From positions 303,894-367,893 of the forward strand of contig NZ_ALJL01000016.1 of assembly GCF_000287675.1 (NCBI RefSeq): 64,000 nt of DNA, written 5' to 3'. How positions within the stretch are numbered: position 1 is the stretch's first letter; every line of letters starts with the position of its first letter. This document shows, piece by piece, positions 33,644 through 42,401 of the stretch. The notes beneath the pieces were generated by a model. It made no database searches. It worked only from the letters and a program-made list of their open reading frames with translations, and had not been told where the DNA came from. Source of the DNA: Lachnoanaerobaculum sp. ICM7 (lineage in GTDB: Bacteria > Bacillota > Clostridia > Lachnospirales > Lachnospiraceae). A program made the position numbers and the translations under genes.

Positions 33644-34660
33644 TTATAATTCCAGATTCGGCACTGCATTAAGTGTCAAATCTTTAAAGTTTTCATTTAA
33701 ATATTCAAAGTATGCGGCTACACCTATCATTGCTGCATTATCAGTGCAATATATCGGTGAAGGGAAGTGAAGTTTCAAACCTTCTTCACTGCATTTTTCT
33801 TCCATCAGACTTCTAAGTGCGGTATTTGAAGCCACACCGCCTGCCATAGCAACATTTTTTATATTGTAATCCTTGGCTACAGTAATGGTATGTTCTACTA
33901 AAACTTCTACAACTGCTCTTTGAAATGAAGCTACCAAATCATTTACATTTATCTTTTCACCGATCATATTTGCCTTATTTTGATAATTTAATACGGCAGA
34001 CTTTACACCTGAAAAGCTGAAATCATATTTGGAATCATTTACTCTTGCCTTTGGAAATTCTATGGCATGAGAATCTCCAAGTTTTGCGGCTTTATCAATC
34101 TTCGGACCCCCGGGATACCCAAGTCCCACGCTTCTTGCCACTTTATCAAATGCCTCACCTGCCGCATCATCTCTGGTGGTAGCAACTATCTCAAAATCAT
34201 TATAATCTTTTACAATTGCTATTTCAGTATGACCGCCTGAAACGATAAGACATACAAATGGCGGCTCCAGTTCTTCATGCTCTATAAGATTTGCCAGAAC
34301 ATGTCCCTTTATATGATGTACACCTATAAGAGGTTTGTTTAGGCCGTAAGCAAGCGCCTTTGCTTCTCCTACGCCTACAAGCAGTGCACCTACAAGCCCC
34401 GGTCCGTATGTAACCGCTATTGCATCTATATCATCAAAGGTAACATTTGCCTCTTTCAGTGCGTCTTTTATGACAAAATTTATATTTTCTATATGCTTTC
34501 TGGAGGCAATCTCAGGGACTACGCCTCCGTATATTGTATGCAAGTCTATCTGTGATGAGATAACATTTGAAAGCACCTTTCTTCCGTCTTCCACAACTGC
34601 TGCCGCAGTCTCATCACATGAACTTTCTATTGCAAGTATTTTTACATTACTCTTCTTCAT
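33644..34660 (-). CDS. tsaD: tRNA N6-adenosine threonylcarbamoyltransferase TsaD
   Basis: Catalytic subunit that moves threonylcarbamoyl to A37 of ANN-decoding tRNAs. The ASKHA fold is shown by [19 protein letters not shown] at the start, [16 protein letters not shown], the metal-binding pair in [21 protein letters not shown] and the C-terminal [13 protein letters not shown]. Length is normal. The ATG at 34660 overlaps the rnz end; a TTG at 34666 is less likely. With tsaB and tsaE in the same transcript, three of the four usual t6A proteins are here; TsaC is not in view. Confidence 0.95.
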   Translation of the reverse strand: MKKSNVKILAIESSCDETAAAVVEDGRKVLSNVISSQIDLHTIYGGVVPEIASRKHIENINFVIKDALKEANVTFDDIDAIAVTYGPGLVGALLVGVGEAKALAYGLNKPLIGVHHIKGHVLANLIEHEELEPPFVCLIVSGGHTEIAIVKDYNDFEIVATTRDDAAGEAFDKVARSVGLGYPGGPKIDKAAKLGDSHAIEFPKARVNDSKYDFSFSGVKSAVLNYQNKANMIGEKINVNDLVASFQRAVVEVLVEHTITVAKDYNIKNVAMAGGVASNTALRSLMEEKCSEEGLKLHFPSPIYCTDNAAMIGVAAYFEYLNENFKDLTLNAVPNLEL

Positions 34661-35558
34661 AACCAAGCTCTACACTCCATCCATCTCTTGCGGTTTCTAT
34701 AACCGGACAGATTTTTTTCAGCTTATCGATATACTCATCCGGTTTATTCATTGACGGTGAATAATGTGTCAACCACATTCTCTTAGGATTAGCAACTTTT
34801 CCGAGATTTGCCGCCTCCATCATAGTCATATGCTTATGTTCTTTGGCATTTTCTTCTTTTTCATCTTCACCATACATACCCTCACATATAAAGAGGTCAC
34901 AATCTGTGGCATAATCTGCAATAATCGGAACAGGTCTTGTATCTGTACAATAATTTACCTTTATACCTCTTCTTGCCTCTCCCATTACCATATCCGGTGT
35001 ATATGTGATATCTCCGTCAGTGATAGTTTCACCATGCTGCAATTTATTCCAGTATTTTAACGGTATGTCAAGCTCCTTTGCTCTGGCAGCATCAAACTTG
35101 CCCTTTCTGTCAATAGAAATTCTGTAGCCGTAGCATGTTACTCTATGGCTTACCTTATACGCTTCTATCTTATAAGGTGCAAAATCTATCACTTCCTCAT
35201 TCTCTCTAAGTTCATGGAATTGAATTTCAAAAGGAAGCTCCGGTGCTATAACTCTCATAGCATTTACAACTCTTTCAAGTCCCTTAGGACCTATGATAAG
35301 GAGCGGAGTGGTCTTTTCACAATTTCCGATTGTAAGTAAAAGTCCCGGTAAACCGCTTATATGATCCGCATGAAAATGTGTAAAGCAGATTACATCTATA
35401 GGCTTCGGACTCCATCCCTTCTCTTTTATGGCAACCTGAGTACCCTCGCCGCAATCTATCAAAAGATTTACTCCCTCACATCTGGCCATCATTGAAGTCA
35501 GCCATCTGTAAGGTAGCGGCATCATACCTCCGGTACCTAATAAACAAATATCTAACAT
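34647..35558 (-). CDS. rnz: Ribonuclease Z
   Basis: Metallo-beta-lactamase-fold endonuclease that trims tRNA 3' ends. The metal motif [12 protein letters not shown] is near residue 62, preceded by [17 protein letters not shown], with later [32 protein letters not shown] and the final LTHYSP histidine. At 303 residues it has the short bacterial form. It overlaps rimI by 7 nt and tsaD at the other end, so it is firmly in the tRNA-modification transcript, which makes functional sense. Confidence 0.92.
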   Translation of the reverse strand: MLDICLLGTGGMMPLPYRWLTSMMARCEGVNLLIDCGEGTQVAIKEKGWSPKPIDVICFTHFHADHISGLPGLLLTIGNCEKTTPLLIIGPKGLERVVNAMRVIAPELPFEIQFHELRENEEVIDFAPYKIEAYKVSHRVTCYGYRISIDRKGKFDAARAKELDIPLKYWNKLQHGETITDGDITYTPDMVMGEARRGIKVNYCTDTRPVPIIADYATDCDLFICEGMYGEDEKEENAKEHKHMTMMEAANLGKVANPKRMWLTHYSPSMNKPDEYIDKLKKICPVIETARDGWSVELGYEEE

Positions 35559-35992
35559 TTTATATATCCTTCCATTAACAGAGCATCATCTGTGGGATCA
35601 GAGTAATATTCTTTTCTGATACCTATCTTCTTAAAGCCATAATGCTCATACAGACTTATGGCATCTTTGTTTTGGCATCTCACCTCAAGAAAAACCTTTT
35701 TTACTTTCATATCTCTAAGATTTGAAATCATAAAGTTCATTAACTTATGTCCACAGCCCAATCCTCTGTACTGCATATCGGTAGCTATTCTAAACAGCTC
35801 CGCTTCATCTTCATTTACTCTGAAAACTATATATGCCAAGACTCTATAGTCTTCTTCAATCACTATGCAGTAATCGAATTTAGATTCTATAGAGTCTTTT
35901 ATGTTATTTTCGCTCCATGCGTCACTGAAAATATCGCTTTCTAAGCTTCTTATTGCTTCCACATCAGAAAGAAGCATGGGTCTAATCCACAT
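35552..35992 (-). CDS. rimI: Ribosomal protein S18 alanine N-acetyltransferase RimI
   Basis: A 146-residue GNAT. It opens MWIRPMLLSDVEAIRSLESD. The acetyl-CoA loop is MQYRGLGCGHKLMNFMISNL (near residue 72), followed by VFLEVRCQNKDAISLYEHYG, the RimI-type closing motif. Its place between tsaB and rnz-tsaD is the classical location of rimI, which supports this call over a generic GNAT. Start and stop both overlap neighbours. Confidence 0.9.
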   Translation of the reverse strand: MWIRPMLLSDVEAIRSLESDIFSDAWSENNIKDSIESKFDYCIVIEEDYRVLAYIVFRVNEDEAELFRIATDMQYRGLGCGHKLMNFMISNLRDMKVKKVFLEVRCQNKDAISLYEHYGFKKIGIRKEYYSDPTDDALLMEGYIKC

Positions 35993-36689
35993 TTCTCTCC
36001 CTTTCAGCCTGGCTTTTTCTAAGATATTCCGGTCTCATATCATCAGAAATCATGGTTTTCCCTTCTTTAAACATCTCCATACCAATCATTGCAATATTTG
36101 ACGCCCTCTGTCTGTTCAAATTTGCCGGAGCAAAATCATGTGCAATTTCAAAGTTTTCATCAATATATTCCCTAAATACCGGCACTCCGTCACCCAGGAA
36201 TACTATGTTTTTTATCTTTTCTTTTCTATCTATCTCTCTAAGTATATCTAATAATTCATCTATAGACACTGCCATAGACTCTCTTACTACTTCCAAATGA
36301 TGGTCATTTTTATATATACCTGTATATACCTGATTTCTTCTGGCATCCATTATAGGCACAATCAGAGCATCACTTGAGTATATATTTAATGCCATAGCAT
36401 CAAGTGTAGGCACATGAATAAGCGGCAAATCAAGTGCAAGCCCAAGTCCCTTTGCACTGGCGGCACCTATTCTAAGTCCGGTAAACGATCCCGGACCTCC
36501 TGAAATTGCAATAGCCGAAAGCTCTTTTAAATTCACTCCCGTCATTTTTACTATTTCATTAAGCATTGGCAATAATGTCTCTGAATGAGTCTTTTTAAAA
36601 TTTGTGGTATATTCCGCTATTGTCACATTTTCATCTATTATTGCAACTGAAGCCACTAATGCAGCACTTTCAATTCCCAAAATCTTCAT
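35982..36689 (-). CDS. tsaB: tRNA threonylcarbamoyladenosine synthesis protein TsaB
   Basis: Non-catalytic ASKHA partner of TsaD. It has MKILGIESAALVASVAIID, the HSETLLPMLNEIV motif near residue 35 and ISGGPGSFTGLRIGAASAKG near 65, all characteristic. The length of 235 residues is normal. It overlaps tsaE by 20 nt and rimI by 11 nt. Confidence 0.93.
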   Translation of the reverse strand: MKILGIESAALVASVAIIDENVTIAEYTTNFKKTHSETLLPMLNEIVKMTGVNLKELSAIAISGGPGSFTGLRIGAASAKGLGLALDLPLIHVPTLDAMALNIYSSDALIVPIMDARRNQVYTGIYKNDHHLEVVRESMAVSIDELLDILREIDRKEKIKNIVFLGDGVPVFREYIDENFEIAHDFAPANLNRQRASNIAMIGMEMFKEGKTMISDDMRPEYLRKSQAERERNVD

Positions 36690-37131
36690 TATTTATGCCT
36701 TCCACTGCTATTTTTCTGTAATCGAATCCCTTTTCAAGATCCTTTGATATAACAACCCTTATAATATTTGCCGGCAATGCTTCTTCTATAAGCTTTGACC
36801 ACTCTATAAGGACTATAGCATCATCATATATAAATTCATCAAATCCTATTTCATCAAGCTCAGAGATATCGGAAATTCTGTACACGTCAAAATGATGCAG
36901 TCTTTTATCACCTTCATAGCTTTTTACTATATTGAATGTAGGACTTACAATATCTCTCTTTATTCCAAGTCCCGCACCGAATCCCTTTGCAAAAACGGTT
37001 TTACCGACTCCAAGATCCCCGTCAAGGCATACCACCACAGAACCGGTTTTTGCCTTCAGATTATTTGCAATCCTAAAGGCAATATCAAATGTTTCCTTAT
37101 CGGAAAAACTCTCAAATACCCTTGTATTCAT
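36670..37131 (-). CDS. tsaE: tRNA threonylcarbamoyladenosine ATPase TsaE
   Basis: Small P-loop ATPase needed for multiple turnover of the bacterial t6A complex. Walker A is LDGDLGVGKTVFAKGFGAGL near residue 40, then SPTFNIVKSYEG and HFDVYRISD, both family motifs. The ATG at 37131 is preferred over a GTG at 37146: AGGTGG stands 11 nt before it, and the protein then starts MNTRVFESFSDKET. It is the first gene of the tsaE-tsaB-rimI-rnz-tsaD-ispD string. Confidence 0.93.
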   Translation of the reverse strand: MNTRVFESFSDKETFDIAFRIANNLKAKTGSVVVCLDGDLGVGKTVFAKGFGAGLGIKRDIVSPTFNIVKSYEGDKRLHHFDVYRISDISELDEIGFDEFIYDDAIVLIEWSKLIEEALPANIIRVVISKDLEKGFDYRKIAVEGINNEDFGN

Positions 37132-37183
37132 CCTTATTCCAACCACCTTTGTAAATTATAGGCTTTTAAAAGCACTTATAATT

Positions 37184-37672
37184 TTATAACAAACTTACCC
37201 TTGTCTTCTCTTTTAAAACAGCAACTATTTTTTCTTTGTTTTCCTTTGTATATCTGTCAGGTAGCAAATAACCTCTGACAGCATCCACATATATTATTAT
37301 AATACCGGGTACTATCCTTGAACGAAATCCGCTCTCCCATTTAAAGTCAATACTCTCTCCCTTTGATGAAACCACAATTCCCTCATCATTCATCTCAAGT
37401 GAAAGTCCTGCTCTTATAGCCTCACTTCTTGCCTGTTTTGCAGATTTTAGATAAAGCATTGCCGGCTGTATCAGTAAAAACATATTTGCCAATGCCAAAA
37501 ACAAGATTTTCCTTGGAATATCAATTGTATTCCAAGAGGTGATCATATAATAATACATTACTATTGTAAAAAGCACATTAAATATCAGTAGGAAACCTCT
37601 ATTGCTGTGATACATGGAAAAAAGCCATATATCCTTTGCATTAAGCTGCATATCTATCTTTATTTTATTCAT
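37184..37672 (-). CDS. YcxB-like membrane protein
   Basis: A 162-residue protein with two membrane segments (FLLIFNVLFTIVMYYYMI and KILFLALANMFLLIQPAML) and a C-terminal YcxB-like soluble domain (LSLEMNDEGIVVSSKGESID, FKWE, IIIIYVDAVRGYLLPDR), which resembles a PH-type fold. The role is unknown. The start codon is 2 nt past the tex stop (TGATATG), so it is translated with tex. Confidence 0.75.
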   Translation of the reverse strand: MNKIKIDMQLNAKDIWLFSMYHSNRGFLLIFNVLFTIVMYYYMITSWNTIDIPRKILFLALANMFLLIQPAMLYLKSAKQARSEAIRAGLSLEMNDEGIVVSSKGESIDFKWESGFRSRIVPGIIIIYVDAVRGYLLPDRYTKENKEKIVAVLKEKTRVSLL

Positions 37673-37673
37673 A

Positions 37674-39842
37674 TCAATCCAATACCATAGACAGTGCTAT
37701 TCTCTTCTTTTTCAGATCTACGCTGTCTACCCTTACTTCAACAATATCTCCTACACTCACTGCTTCAAGTGGATGCTTTATAAACTTCTTACTAAGCTTT
37801 GATATATGTACAAGTCCGTCCTGATGTACTCCGATATCCACAAATGCGCCGAAGTCAATCACATTTCTGACTGTGCCCTTTAATATCATGCCCTCTTTTA
37901 AATCTTCCATCTCCATAACATCCGTGCGAAGTATAGGCTTTTGCATCTCATCTCTGGGGTCTCTTCCCGGTTTTTCAAGCTCTTTTACTATATCCTTTAA
38001 AGTTATCTCACCTATTCCGATTTCATCGGATACCTTTTTAAAATCGGTAATTTTCTTTGAAATACCGTTAAGTCCGGCAACCGTGATATCCTTGGAACTG
38101 TAGCCTATACTCTCTAAAAGCTTCTTTGTAGCTTCATAGCTTTCAGGATGCACACTTGTCATATCAAGCGGCTCTTTACCGTCATTTATTCGAAGGAAAC
38201 CTGCACATTGCTCAAATGCCTTAGGTCCAAGCTTGGAAACCTTTAAAAGCTCTTTCCTTGTCTTAAAGCTTCCGTTTTCCTCCCTGTATACAACTATATT
38301 CTTGGCAACAGCCTTTGAAATACCTGATATATACTCTAAAAGAGGTGCTGAAGCTGTATTAAGATCCACACCTACCTTATTTACACAGTCCTCTACAACT
38401 CCCGAAAGTGCTTCTGAGAGTTTTTTCTGGTTCATATCATGCTGATACTGACCGACACCAATGGACTTAGGATCTATCTTTACAAGCTCTGCCAGCGGAT
38501 CTTCAAGTCTTCTGGCAATAGAAGCCGCAGATCTTTGACCTACGTCAAAGTTTGGGAACTCCTCTGTCGCCAGCTTACTTGCAGAATATACACTGGCTCC
38601 TGCCTCGTTTACAATAATATACTCAAGCTTTGTATCAACTTCTTTTATAAGCTCCACAATAACAGCCTCGGATTCTCTGGAAGCGGTACCGTTTCCAAGC
38701 GAAATAAGACTTATATTATATTTCTTTATCAGCTCTTTTAATATCTTCTTTGACTCTGCAACCTTATTTTGCGGTGCTGTAGGGAAGATAACTTTGGTAT
38801 CAAGCACCTTTCCGGTCTCATCAACTACTGCAAGCTTACATCCTGTTCTGAAAGCCGGATCCCAACCAAGTACCACTCTTCCTGCTACAGGTGGCTGCAT
38901 CAAAAGCTGTGTAAGATTCTTTCCAAATACCTTTATAGCCTCATCCTCTGCCTTTTCTGTAAGACTTGATCTGATATCTCTTTCTATTGAAGGCGCAATA
39001 AGTCTCTTATATGCATCATCAATAGTATCTTTTAATATCTGCTCTGTATGTTCATTATGCTTTTTTATAATGCATTTTTCCAGATATCTGATAATCTCCT
39101 CAACCGGAGGGTCAAGCTTTACAGTAAGTATCTTTTCTTCCTCTCCTCTGTTGATTGCAAGTATCTTATATCCTGCTGTTTTTGAAACGCTCTCTGCAAA
39201 ATTGTAATAGTTTTCATATACAGATTCTACAGTTTCATCCTTTGCCACAGAAGTCAGTATACCCTGCTTAAATGAGAGATCTCTTATCTTATTTCTAAAA
39301 GCCGCATCATCAGAGATTTTCTCTGCGATAATATCCATAGCACCTGCTATAGCATCTTCAGGTGTTTCCACCTCAAGGCCTTCTTTATCTGAAAGGTATT
39401 TCTTTGCTTCCTCAAGTGCAGGCTGCTTCAGCTTTTCCTCGTAAATATCTGTGGCAAAATTCTCAAGACCTTTTTCAATAGCAATCATTGCTCTTGTACG
39501 TCTTTTCGGTCTGAAAGGTCTGTAAAGATCGTCAACCGCCACTAAGGTAAGTGCAGACTCTATTTCTTTTTTAAGTTCATCTGTAAGCTTTCCCTGCTCC
39601 TCAATTGCCGATAATACCTGCTCCTTCTTTTCCTCAAGATTTCTGAGATACTTTAATCTCTCATCAAATTGTCTGAGTATTTCATCATTTAGAGAGCCTG
39701 TCACTTCTTTTCTGTATCTTGAAATAAAAGGAATGGTATTGCCTTCATCTATAAGCTTTATGGTGGCCTCAACCTGTGTGGTCTTTATACCAAGTTCTTC
39801 TGCGAGTATTTTTACTATATCAGTCAAAGTCATCTCCTCCAT
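37674..39842 (-). CDS. tex: Tex-family RNA-binding transcription accessory protein
   Basis: Cytosolic protein of 722 residues. The N-terminal Tex region is NTIPFISRYRKEVTGSLNDE, then the YqgF-like core (RVVLGWDPAFRTGCKLAVVD), helix-hairpin-helix repeats (YISGISKAVAKNIVVYREE) and a C-terminal S1 RNA-binding domain (about 645-720, GTVRNVIDFGAFVDIGVHQD). The protein may start at a TTG five codons in (GGAGGAG with good spacing, giving TDIVKILAEELG), rather than at ATG 39842. It lies with small membrane-protein genes on either side. Confidence 0.93.
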   Translation of the reverse strand: MEEMTLTDIVKILAEELGIKTTQVEATIKLIDEGNTIPFISRYRKEVTGSLNDEILRQFDERLKYLRNLEEKKEQVLSAIEEQGKLTDELKKEIESALTLVAVDDLYRPFRPKRRTRAMIAIEKGLENFATDIYEEKLKQPALEEAKKYLSDKEGLEVETPEDAIAGAMDIIAEKISDDAAFRNKIRDLSFKQGILTSVAKDETVESVYENYYNFAESVSKTAGYKILAINRGEEEKILTVKLDPPVEEIIRYLEKCIIKKHNEHTEQILKDTIDDAYKRLIAPSIERDIRSSLTEKAEDEAIKVFGKNLTQLLMQPPVAGRVVLGWDPAFRTGCKLAVVDETGKVLDTKVIFPTAPQNKVAESKKILKELIKKYNISLISLGNGTASRESEAVIVELIKEVDTKLEYIIVNEAGASVYSASKLATEEFPNFDVGQRSAASIARRLEDPLAELVKIDPKSIGVGQYQHDMNQKKLSEALSGVVEDCVNKVGVDLNTASAPLLEYISGISKAVAKNIVVYREENGSFKTRKELLKVSKLGPKAFEQCAGFLRINDGKEPLDMTSVHPESYEATKKLLESIGYSSKDITVAGLNGISKKITDFKKVSDEIGIGEITLKDIVKELEKPGRDPRDEMQKPILRTDVMEMEDLKEGMILKGTVRNVIDFGAFVDIGVHQDGLVHISKLSKKFIKHPLEAVSVGDIVEVRVDSVDLKKKRIALSMVLD

Positions 39843-39851
39843 TATCTACAA

Positions 39852-40205
39852 TCACTGTGCTATATAAGTTTGGATATAATCCTGTAATATTTTGATTTGC
39901 TCAGGCTTAAACATACTCATAATATTAGGGTCTTTTAATTGTGTGATAACAAAAAGTATCATTAAGTATATAATTAAACCTATCAATATACCGAATATTC
40001 CTGTAATAATACCTGCAACCGCTCTTCCTCTTATTCCGCCTTTGGCTGAAATAATTCCGAATGCAACAGCAAATATTCCCATAGGAATACCCAGTGGAAC
40101 TCCTGATGTCGGCAAAGCACACATATTCAAAACTATTGAAACTGTTCCGAATAGCAGAGCTCTGTTTTCCCATCTTCTTTTTGCAATACTTACGGTATCT
40201 TTCAT
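39852..40205 (-). CDS. DUF4190-type small membrane protein
   Basis: A 117-residue protein with two or three hydrophobic segments separated by Gly-rich turns (FGTVSIVLNMCALPTSGVPLG, FAVAFGIISAKGGIRGRAVAG, IITGIFGILIGLIIYLMILFV), the DUF4190 pattern. The function is unknown. It lies 9 nt upstream of tex, 13 nt after the DUF2752 gene, and is probably co-transcribed with them. Confidence 0.75.
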   Translation of the reverse strand: MKDTVSIAKRRWENRALLFGTVSIVLNMCALPTSGVPLGIPMGIFAVAFGIISAKGGIRGRAVAGIITGIFGILIGLIIYLMILFVITQLKDPNIMSMFKPEQIKILQDYIQTYIAQ

Positions 40206-40218
40206 CTATAATCCTCGT

Positions 40219-40560
40219 CTATTTTAATAAGTCAATTCCTCTAAAAATTAAAAACCAGTCTTTTATAATCCAGTTTAAAATCATTATGGCAATTCCTATA
40301 TATAACATCGGCAAGACAATCTTGTCTTTATTCAAATGCTTGCCACTAATCTTATACTTTACTACAAAAGCGAAAAAAATAAAAGTTGCAATAACAATAT
40401 AAAGTACTGTGGGGTTATAAATAAAGCTTTTCCATATATTTCCCCTTACCAAAAATCTCACTGCTCTGGTTCCTCCACAGCCCGGACAATATAGACCTGT
40501 AAATTCATGAAATGCACATGGAGGTACAAAACTTAATAAAAATTCTAATATCTTTCTCAT
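40219..40560 (-). CDS. DUF2752-type membrane protein
   Basis: A 113-residue protein. The hallmark is TGLYCPGCGGTRAVRFLVRG near residue 22, which is diagnostic for DUF2752, followed by two or three membrane segments. The CPGCG pair could bind a metal. The role is unknown. It is the first gene of the DUF2752-DUF4190-tex group and starts directly after the terminator of the hom transcript. Confidence 0.83.
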   Translation of the reverse strand: MRKILEFLLSFVPPCAFHEFTGLYCPGCGGTRAVRFLVRGNIWKSFIYNPTVLYIVIATFIFFAFVVKYKISGKHLNKDKIVLPMLYIGIAIMILNWIIKDWFLIFRGIDLLK

Positions 40561-40579
40561 TTTCTTCCCAAATATAATT

Positions 40580-40604
40580 TTGGCACCACCAATGGTAGTG
40601 CCAA
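40580..40604 (-). terminator. Probable terminator after hom
   Basis: An 11-bp stem TTGGCACTACC/GGTGGTGCCAA (one G-U pair) with a 3-nt loop, 6 nt past the hom stop. The following bases are A/T-rich without a clean T-run. Confidence 0.6.
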
Positions 40605-40610
40605 TAAAAA

Positions 40611-41829
40611 TTAAACTATCTTTGTTCTTATATATTTTATCACACCGCTCAGATTATTCAAAGCACTAAGGAAATCTTTTTCCTTAAGTACTCCTGTTAT
40701 CAAAGCGAATTCGTCCTTGCCGTCAAGGTATACTTCTCTTGAATCCTTGAATTCGGACTTGCATTTTTCTATAAACTCACTGTCTCTGCCCATAAATCTT
40801 ACAAAGTATCTATGGCTTGTCTCCTGCATATCTACAACTTCCTGCTTGTTCTCACCCCATCCGAAAGGTACATTTCCATGCTTATTCTTTGCAATTGCAA
40901 CAATGTCTGCAACTACTGCACTTGCAGTAGGAAGCTTTCCTGCACCGCTACCGTAGAGCATGCTCTTTCCAAGCATATTTCCCTCTACCATAATTCCGTT
41001 ATATACATCATTTACCATAAAGAGCGGATGACTGCTCTCAACCATTACAGGTGCTACGAATGCGTAAAGCTTATCATTTTCAAACTTCGCATCACCGAAA
41101 AGCTTTATTGATGTATTAAGATGCTTTGCATACTCAAAATCCGTTGTATCTATCTTTGTGATACCCCTCTGTATGAATATTTTCAAAGTTTACTTCCTTG
41201 CCTGTTGCAAGAGATGAAAGTATTGCAATCTTTCTGCAAGTATCATGTCCTTCCACATCAGCCTCAGGATTTCTCTCCGCATATCCGAGATCCTGTGCTG
41301 TAGCAAGTGCCCTTTCAAAGCTCTCACCCTCTGCATCCATCTTTGTAAGTATATAGTTTGTAGTACCGTTTAAGATACCTGTGATCTCCTTAAAATGCTC
41401 TCCGGCATAACTCTCTGTTAAAGTTCTGATAATAGGAATACCGCCGCCTACACTTGCTTCAAAGAAGAAGTTTACATTTTTTTCTCTTGCAATCTTTAAA
41501 AGTTCCGTGCCATGTGCCGCCACCAAAGCCTTGTTTGATGTGGTAACATGCTTACCTGACAAAAGCGCATCCCTTACAAACTCAAAAGCCGGTGATGTTC
41601 CGCCCATTGTCTCTACTACTACATCTATATCCTTATCTTCTATGATTTCTTTAATATCATGTACCAATAAGTTTTCCCATTCGGTTCCCGGGAACTCACG
41701 CAGATCAAGGATTTTTTTCACAACTATATCCTCACCTGTCTTCTCCTTTAAAAGTGCATTATTTTGCTTTATAACTTCATATACGCCTGAACCTACTGTT
41801 CCAAATCCCAATATCGCAATATTAAACAT
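40611..41829 (-). pseudogene. hom: Homoserine dehydrogenase, interrupted by a +1 frameshift
   Basis: NAD(P)-dependent enzyme of the threonine/methionine branch. The first frame (41829 down to 41134) has the Rossmann motif ILGFGTVGSGV, then NKALVAAHG and GILNGTTNYILTKM, and loses meaning after NFENIHTEG (about residue 221). The second frame (from 41186) resumes at GITKIDTTDFEYAKHL and runs to the C-terminal ACT-like end at 40611. The break is at a run of four G on the minus strand (41164-41167); three G would give one frame of about 405 residues. Either a real inactivation, a slippage site, or a sequencing error. It follows the ACT gene by 3 nt. Confidence 0.9.
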
Positions 41830-41832
41830 AAT

Positions 41833-42276
41833 TTACTCCCTAGCCAATATTTTTATATCAAAGATGCCGTCCAAATTTCCGATTTCATCTACCATCTTAG
41901 ATAAGTCTCCTGTATCATTTAAAACCTCTATAGATAAAGAAATAGTCGCCACACCGCTTACGGGTATGGTCTGATGTATTGTCAGGATATTGGCATGATA
42001 CTTTGCAACCACTGCCAACAACTCCGATAAAAGTCCCATTTCATCCGATATCTGAATAGAGAGGGTGATATTCCTTCCCTTTGAAGAATCATCAAATGGA
42101 AAGATATCATCTTTATATTTGTAAAATGAGCTTCTGCTTATACCGCATTTATCTGTGGCCTCCTTTACAGTCATCATCTTGTCCGCAGTCAAAAGCCTCT
42201 TTGCCTCAACCACCTTAATGAGTACCTCAGGTATTGCTTTATCTTTTACCACATAATATTTGATATTCTGTTCCAT
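41833..42276 (-). CDS. ACT-domain protein (UPF0735/PheB-like)
   Basis: A 147-residue protein with a helix-turn-helix-like N-terminus (VLIKVVEAKRLLTADKMMTV, KEATDKCGISRSSFYKYKDD) and a C-terminal ACT domain (ITLSIQISDEMGLLSELLAV, then YHANILTIHQTIPVSG). ACT domains bind amino acids, and its place directly before hom is conserved in Firmicutes and suggests feedback control of threonine/homoserine synthesis. ATG 42276 is about 40 nt after a good promoter. Confidence 0.88.
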   Translation of the reverse strand: MEQNIKYYVVKDKAIPEVLIKVVEAKRLLTADKMMTVKEATDKCGISRSSFYKYKDDIFPFDDSSKGRNITLSIQISDEMGLLSELLAVVAKYHANILTIHQTIPVSGVATISLSIEVLNDTGDLSKMVDEIGNLDGIFDIKILARE

Positions 42277-42313
42277 GTTCGCCCCTAAAATACATTTGTA
42301 CGTCTACCGCACA

Positions 42314-42342
42314 ATGATAGCACACCGGATTTTAAATTGCAA
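42314..42342 (-). promoter_or_regulatory. Promoter of the ACT-hom operon
   Basis: Minus strand TTGCAA (42337-42342), 17-nt spacer, TATCAT (42314-42319), placed just upstream of the ACT gene. Confidence 0.7.
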
Positions 42343-42373
42343 GTAAAAATGTTTTATATTAATGCATTAAAAA

Positions 42374-42395
42374 AGAGGCCGTTTACACAGCCTCT
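42374..42395 (-). terminator. Terminator of phosphoglucomutase gene
   Basis: A 9-bp stem AGAGGCTGT/ACGGCCTCT (one G-U pair) with loop GTAA, followed by six T on the minus strand. Confidence 0.88.
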
Positions 42396-42401
42396 AAAAA
42401 T

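Noticed and set aside
40611..41829. Two separate genes for a short dehydrogenase and a small unknown protein
   Set aside because: The two frames are contiguous parts of one Hom protein and meet at a homopolymer, so a frameshift is simpler.
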